In this document: piece by piece, positions 15,745 through 18,468 of the stretch
Layout: every line of letters begins with the position of its first letter
How positions within the stretch are numbered: position 1 is the stretch's first letter
Assembly: GCA_031551255.1 (NCBI GenBank)
Contig: JAVBNW010000127.1
Location: 1 to 18,468, forward strand
From: JAVBNW01 sp031551255
Lineage (GTDB): Bacteria; Bacillota; Clostridia; Christensenellales; UBA1750
DNA: 18,468 nucleotides
Direction of reading: 5' to 3'
Made by a program: the position numbers and the translations under genes
Notes under the pieces: model-generated
The model's input: only the letters and a program-made list of their open reading frames with translations
The model's database searches: none
What the model was told of the DNA's origin: nothing

Positions 15745-15894
15745 CAGACTGCCCCAAAGCTTCGACTATCTGCGCAACTTGGAAGGTTTGGAGGGTCTGA
15801 CCCCGAGTCGGCCCAGTGGGCCGGATAGACGAGGGGGAGGGCCGGTGAACAAGGGCGCGTTGCAAGCGTCACGCCGCAAGGCGACCCATGCGAA
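15745..15894. other. Non-coding sequence before repeat copy B
   Basis: No coding frame or known RNA is seen. It contains a small perfect hairpin CGGCCC (15809-15814) / GGGCCG (15818-15823) and GGGTCTGACCC just before it. The 3' part (about 15885-15899) is a degraded left arm of the H1 hairpin of copy B. Confidence 0.5.
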
Positions 15895-15998
15895 CCGAGG
15901 TTTCTTTGGGTTTGAGAAGAACGAAGAGTGTGGGTTCCGCGCCCTTTTCGTAGTTCTCAATCCACAAAACCGCCTCAGCGATTTTGTGGAAGAGGAGG
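15895..15998. repeat. Palindromic repeat copy B, left end degraded
   Basis: Copy B keeps GTTTCTTTGGG (15900-15910), but its left partner is mutated to CCCATGCGAAC and the CTCCTCTTCC left arm is missing. The middle stem TTGAGAA...C / GTTCTCAA remains, with an inner GAAGAG...CTTTTC pairing. H2 is TCCACAAAA (15961-15969) with TTTTGTGGA (15982-15990), which differs from copies A and C by a paired A-T for T-A exchange. The right arm GGAAGAGGAGG is at 15988-15998. A flank of about 70 bp after it (15999-16070) is repeated after copy C. Confidence 0.7.
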
Positions 15999-16101
15999 AG
16001 CGGCGCAATGATCGAGCTTTTGCACCGCAGTGCGAAAGCGAGCGATATGCAGCCCGCGACGACGAGTTGCGGCATGGTGGTGGTTCTGGCGCTTCGTGAA
16101 A

Positions 16102-16246
16102 CCTCCTCTTCCCAAAGAAACTGAGGTTTCTTTGGGATTGGGAAGAACGCAGAGTGTGGGCTCCGCCCCTCTTCGTCGTTCTCGTTTCTTTCTTCGTCGT
16201 TCTTTTTAATCCTCAAAAGCACCTCAGTGATTTTGAGGAGAGGAGG
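16102..16246. repeat. Palindromic repeat copy C
   Basis: Outer arms CCTCCTCT (16102-16109) and AGAGGAGG (16239-16246). H1 is CCCAAAGAAAC (16111-16121) with GTTTCTTTGGG (16126-16136). The middle stem starts at AGAACG (16144-16149) with partner CGTTCT (16177-16182) around GAG-TGT-GGG...CCC-CTC. H2 is TCCTCAAAA (16210-16218) with TTTTGAGGA (16231-16239). The following 16247-16313 repeats the flank of copy B (AGCGGCGCAATGATCGAGCT) and runs up to the stop of the ligase gene, so B and C are tandem units offset by 226-249 bp. Confidence 0.75.
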
Positions 16247-16313
16247 AGCGGCGCAATGATCGAGCTTTTGCGCCGCAGTGCGAAAGCGAGGGATATGCGG
16301 CTCGCAACGACGA

Positions 16314-17957
16314 CTACGGCCGCGCGGCCGCGCGAATCTGTTGACGCGAAATCTTGCCGCTGGTAGTCTTGGGCAGCGCGTCGACGTATTCGACGATGCG
16401 CGGGTACTTATACGGCGCGGTCATGGATTTTACGTATTCCTGAATCTCTTTTGTCAGCGCGTCCGAGCTATCATAGCCCTTGGAAAGTACGATGGTTGCG
16501 CGCACCACCTGGCCGCGCAGCGGATCGGGCGCAGCGGTGATCGCACATTCGAGCACTGCGGGGTGGGTAAGAAGCACAGTTTCGATCTCAAACGGCCCGA
16601 TGCGATAGCCGGAGCATTTGATCACATCGTCGTTGCGGCCGACATACCACAGATAGCCGTCCTCGTCGCTCCAGGCGATATCGCCGGTATGGTACACGTC
16701 GTCGTAGCAAGGGGTCAACACCCCATCCTTCCAGTAACCGCGCAAAAGGCCGAAGGGCACCGAGGTATTCAGCCCGCGCACGCAGATCTCCCCCTCCTCG
16801 CCGATGGGGCAGACCTCCCCTTCCTCGTCAAGCAGAACGATGTCATACAGCGGCGACGGCTTGCCCATCGAGCCGGGCCTTACGTCGAACCACTTAAAGT
16901 TGCCCACGAGCACGCTCGATTCGCTCTGCCCGAATCCCTCTGCCACCGAAAGCCCGGTAAGCCGCAAAAACTCTTTGGAAACCTCGGGCGAAAACGGCTC
17001 GCCGGCGGTCGTGCAGTGGCGCACGGACGAGAAATCCTCCCGGGTAAGGCCCTCCTTCATCATAAAGCGGTAAATGGTGGAGGGCACGCATACGGACGTG
17101 GGCCTGTATTGGCGGATCACGTCGATCAACAGGCGCGCGCTGAACTTTTCCTGGTCGTAGCCCAGAATCGCGCTGCCGGCGATCCATTGGCCATAGATGC
17201 TGCCCCAGCCAAACTTCGCCCACCCGCTGTCGGACATCGTCAGGTGCAGCCCGTCGTCCTCCACCCGCTGCCAGAACTTCGCGGTCGTAATATGGCCCAG
17301 AGGATAGCTGTGATCGTGCACCACCATCTTGGGCATGCCGGTGGTGCCGGAGGTAAAGTAGATCAGCAAAAGGTCCCGAATGGAGTGGCCGGCGGGCCGC
17401 TCAAAATCCGCGTTTCCTTCTTGGATCGCCTTCGTAAGATTCAGCCAGCCCTCGCGCTCGCCCGCAACCATCATCAGCTTTTGAACGGCAGGGCACTCGG
17501 GCAGCGCGGTTTCCACCTGCTCGACGACCCAAGGATCATTCACGCCGATGATCGCGCGGATTTCGGCCGCGCCTACGCGGTAGACGATATCTTTGGCGGT
17601 CAGCTGGTTTGACGCGGGGATCAGCACCGCGCCGATACGGTGAAGCGCAACCGCCGTCACCCAGTATTCCCAGCGACGCTTGAGGATCAGCAGCACCCGG
17701 TCGCCCTTCTTTATGCCGTTGGCGCTCAAATAGGCCGCGCAGTTCTTGGAGAGACGGGAAATATCCTCGAACGTAAACGTCCGCTCCCCCCCAAAGTCGT
17801 CGCGCCACAAAAGGGCGCGCTTGCCCGGCTGGCGTTTGGGCCACTCGTCCACAATATCGTAAGCGAAATTAAAATTTTCCTTCGCCTCGACGCGGTAATT
17901 GACTTTAAAATCCTCATACGAATTAAAGTTCGTGCGGTTCACCAAGGCATCGAGCAT
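16314..17957 (-). CDS. AMP-forming acyl-CoA ligase under T-box control
   Basis: A 547-residue ANL-superfamily enzyme of the acetyl/medium-chain acyl-CoA synthetase (ACSM-like) type. It joins a carboxylic acid to coenzyme A through an acyl-AMP intermediate. Motifs in order: phosphate-binding IYFTSGTTGMPKM (about residues 199-211), SDSGWAKFGWGSIYG, A5 motif VAEGFGQSES, TGDIAWSDEDGYLWYVGR, hinge DDVIKCSGYRIGPFE, and the C-terminal PKTTSGKISR with catalytic Lys535. GGAGG lies about 8 bases before the ATG at 17957, and the T-box terminator ends only 17 bases upstream, so this gene is the direct T-box target. The acid is unknown. The valine specifier suggests isobutyrate or another branched-chain precursor, which is inference. 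No downstream partner is cotranscribed within the window apart from repeats. Confidence 0.92.
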   Translation of the reverse strand: MLDALVNRTNFNSYEDFKVNYRVEAKENFNFAYDIVDEWPKRQPGKRALLWRDDFGGERTFTFEDISRLSKNCAAYLSANGIKKGDRVLLILKRRWEYWVTAVALHRIGAVLIPASNQLTAKDIVYRVGAAEIRAIIGVNDPWVVEQVETALPECPAVQKLMMVAGEREGWLNLTKAIQEGNADFERPAGHSIRDLLLIYFTSGTTGMPKMVVHDHSYPLGHITTAKFWQRVEDDGLHLTMSDSGWAKFGWGSIYGQWIAGSAILGYDQEKFSARLLIDVIRQYRPTSVCVPSTIYRFMMKEGLTREDFSSVRHCTTAGEPFSPEVSKEFLRLTGLSVAEGFGQSESSVLVGNFKWFDVRPGSMGKPSPLYDIVLLDEEGEVCPIGEEGEICVRGLNTSVPFGLLRGYWKDGVLTPCYDDVYHTGDIAWSDEDGYLWYVGRNDDVIKCSGYRIGPFEIETVLLTHPAVLECAITAAPDPLRGQVVRATIVLSKGYDSSDALTKEIQEYVKSMTAPYKYPRIVEYVDALPKTTSGKISRQQIRAAARP

Positions 17958-17973
17958 AGCAATCCCTCCAAAA

Positions 17974-18245
17974 CAAAATGAAAGAGCCACCGTCCCCTAT
18001 TGGGACGATGGCTCGCGGTACCACCCAACTTCGCATGCAATGCGCTCTTTCATGGCACGGGCAAACGCCGATGCCGCGCCCCTTTCACGCCGGGGCAACG
18101 CGTCGAAGCCTACTCGTTTCCTTTCGGTTCGCAGCTCCGGGGCTACTTCGCCGAACCCTTCGCGGGACGCTTCCACCGTCCGTCCCTCTCTATGCCGCCG
18201 GGCTTCGGGTACTCCTCCCCTTCATAGCCTTTTGCCTATGAAGAT
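17974..18245 (-). promoter_or_regulatory. T-box riboswitch, specifier GUA (valine)
   Basis: The minus-strand leader carries every landmark of a T-box. Stem I has the AGUA loop-E strand (18210-18213) opposite GAA (18147-18149), and the specifier loop lies above a GGGG/CCCC helix (18217-18220 with 18139-18142). The codon between GAA and the conserved purine is GUA (18144-18146, purine G at 18143), meaning valine. The distal AG-rich and GGUGGAAGC elements are present near 18165-18195. The T-box UGGGUGGUACCGCG is at 18014-18027; its UGGU would pair with an ACCA tRNA end, matching A73 of tRNA-Val. The terminator is a 13-pair stem (17984-17996 with 18002-18014) followed by UUUCAUUUUG. Uncharged tRNA-Val would favour the antiterminator and turn on the acyl-CoA ligase. 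Confidence 0.93.
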
Positions 18246-18251
18246 AGGGAT

Positions 18252-18280
18252 AGTATAACCATCCCCATCCTACCTGTCAA
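18252..18280 (-). promoter_or_regulatory. Promoter of the T-box leader
   Basis: A perfect TTGACA (18275-18280) and TATACT (18252-18257) are separated by 17 bases on the minus strand. Transcription would start near 18245, just before Stem I of the T-box. Confidence 0.85.
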
Positions 18281-18323
18281 GATAAATATGTACCCCGTTT
18301 GCGCTAGAAAATAGAGGCAATGT

Positions 18324-18468
18324 CTACCAATCCGAGCCGCTCTTTTGCTCCATAAAAAACCGGACGATGCCCATGACGCCCATAACGCCCATGTAGATGC
18401 CCAAGAAGACGCCGATGCCCACCGCAAGAGACAACGGGTAGATCACGAGCAAAAGCCCCAGCAGCATC
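18324..18468 (-). CDS. Small hydrophobic membrane protein, 5' end probably cut by window edge
   Basis: Read from the window edge, the minus strand encodes MLLGLLLVIYPLSLAVGIGV, then FLGIYMGVMGVMGIVRFFME and QKSGSDW, ending in TAG at 18324-18326. It forms one or two glycine-rich membrane spans with a short charged C-terminus. The visible 47 codons begin with an ATG at 18467, but no ribosome site can be seen because the sequence ends there, so this is more likely the tail of a longer protein. The family is not recognised. No clear terminator lies between it and the T-box promoter 44 bases away. Confidence 0.55.
   Translation of the reverse strand, partial: MLLGLLLVIYPLSLAVGIGVFLGIYMGVMGVMGIVRFFMEQKSGSDW

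Noticed and set aside
15869..16222. 117-codon minus-strand frame inside repeats B and C
   Set aside because: It is made wholly of the palindromic repeat sequence; its reading frame is not kept between copies and it has no ribosome site.
13180..16230. Possible kissing-loop contact between H1 loop (TGAG) and H2 loop (CTCA) in repeat copy C
   Set aside because: The 4-base complementarity is perfect in copy C only; copy A has TAAG and copy B a degraded loop, with no compensating change in the H2 loop.
16278..17612. 444-codon open frame on the plus strand opposite the acyl-CoA ligase
   Set aside because: It is a GC-driven shadow: the minus strand shows all ligase motifs in order, while the plus frame gives low-complexity His/Arg/Ala-rich protein with no ribosome site or motif.

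Overview
The window looks like a chromosomal segment of a GC-rich, low-complexity-RBS Gram-positive bacterium, most likely a gut or anaerobe-type Clostridia/Firmicutes lineage. This is inferred from strong AGGAGG-type ribosome sites, consensus sigma-A promoters, a T-box riboswitch, a possible L19 leader and U-tailed intrinsic terminators. No plasmid, phage or transposase gene is visible. All genes except one two-gene cluster run on the minus strand.

Layout. 1-846: the end of a Nudix hydrolase gene (cut by the window edge) and rplS (ribosomal protein L19) with its own promoter and terminator. 937-2827 (+ strand): a Gfo/Idh/MocA oxidoreductase and a ThuA-like protein, a pairing typical of sugar or polyol catabolism. 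2845-3512: a 649-bp non-coding block bounded by 26-bp inverted repeats and filled with hairpins. 3530-4732: threonine ammonia-lyase with an ACT domain. 4899-10904: a complete oligopeptide ABC importer in the order oppB-oppC-oppD-oppF-oppA. 11184-13135: L-fucose isomerase with its own promoter and no fuculokinase or aldolase partner. 13161-15634: a QueG-like iron-sulfur protein preceded by a helix-turn-helix/SAM-methyltransferase fusion gene that is interrupted by one in-frame amber codon. 15720-16313: a terminator plus repeats. 16314-18280: an AMP-forming acyl-CoA ligase controlled by a T-box riboswitch. 18324-18468: the end of a small hydrophobic protein.

The most interesting signal is the T-box. 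Its Stem I specifier reads GUA (valine) and its UGGU T-box matches an A73 discriminator, yet the gene behind it is an acyl-CoA ligase rather than an aminoacyl-tRNA synthetase or a known valine biosynthesis gene. A coherent hypothesis is that the ligase activates isobutyrate so that isobutyryl-CoA can be reductively carboxylated to 2-oxoisovalerate and then to valine. Demand for charged tRNA-Val would then control a scavenging route to valine.

Second in interest are two non-coding element families. One is the 649-bp inverted-repeat-bounded block. The other is a three-copy palindromic repeat (13161-13286, 15895-15998, 16102-16246) whose second hairpin keeps its pairing through a compensatory base change. 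One copy of this second family supplies the last codons and the stop of the QueG-like gene. All functional statements come from motif reading by eye; no database search was run.
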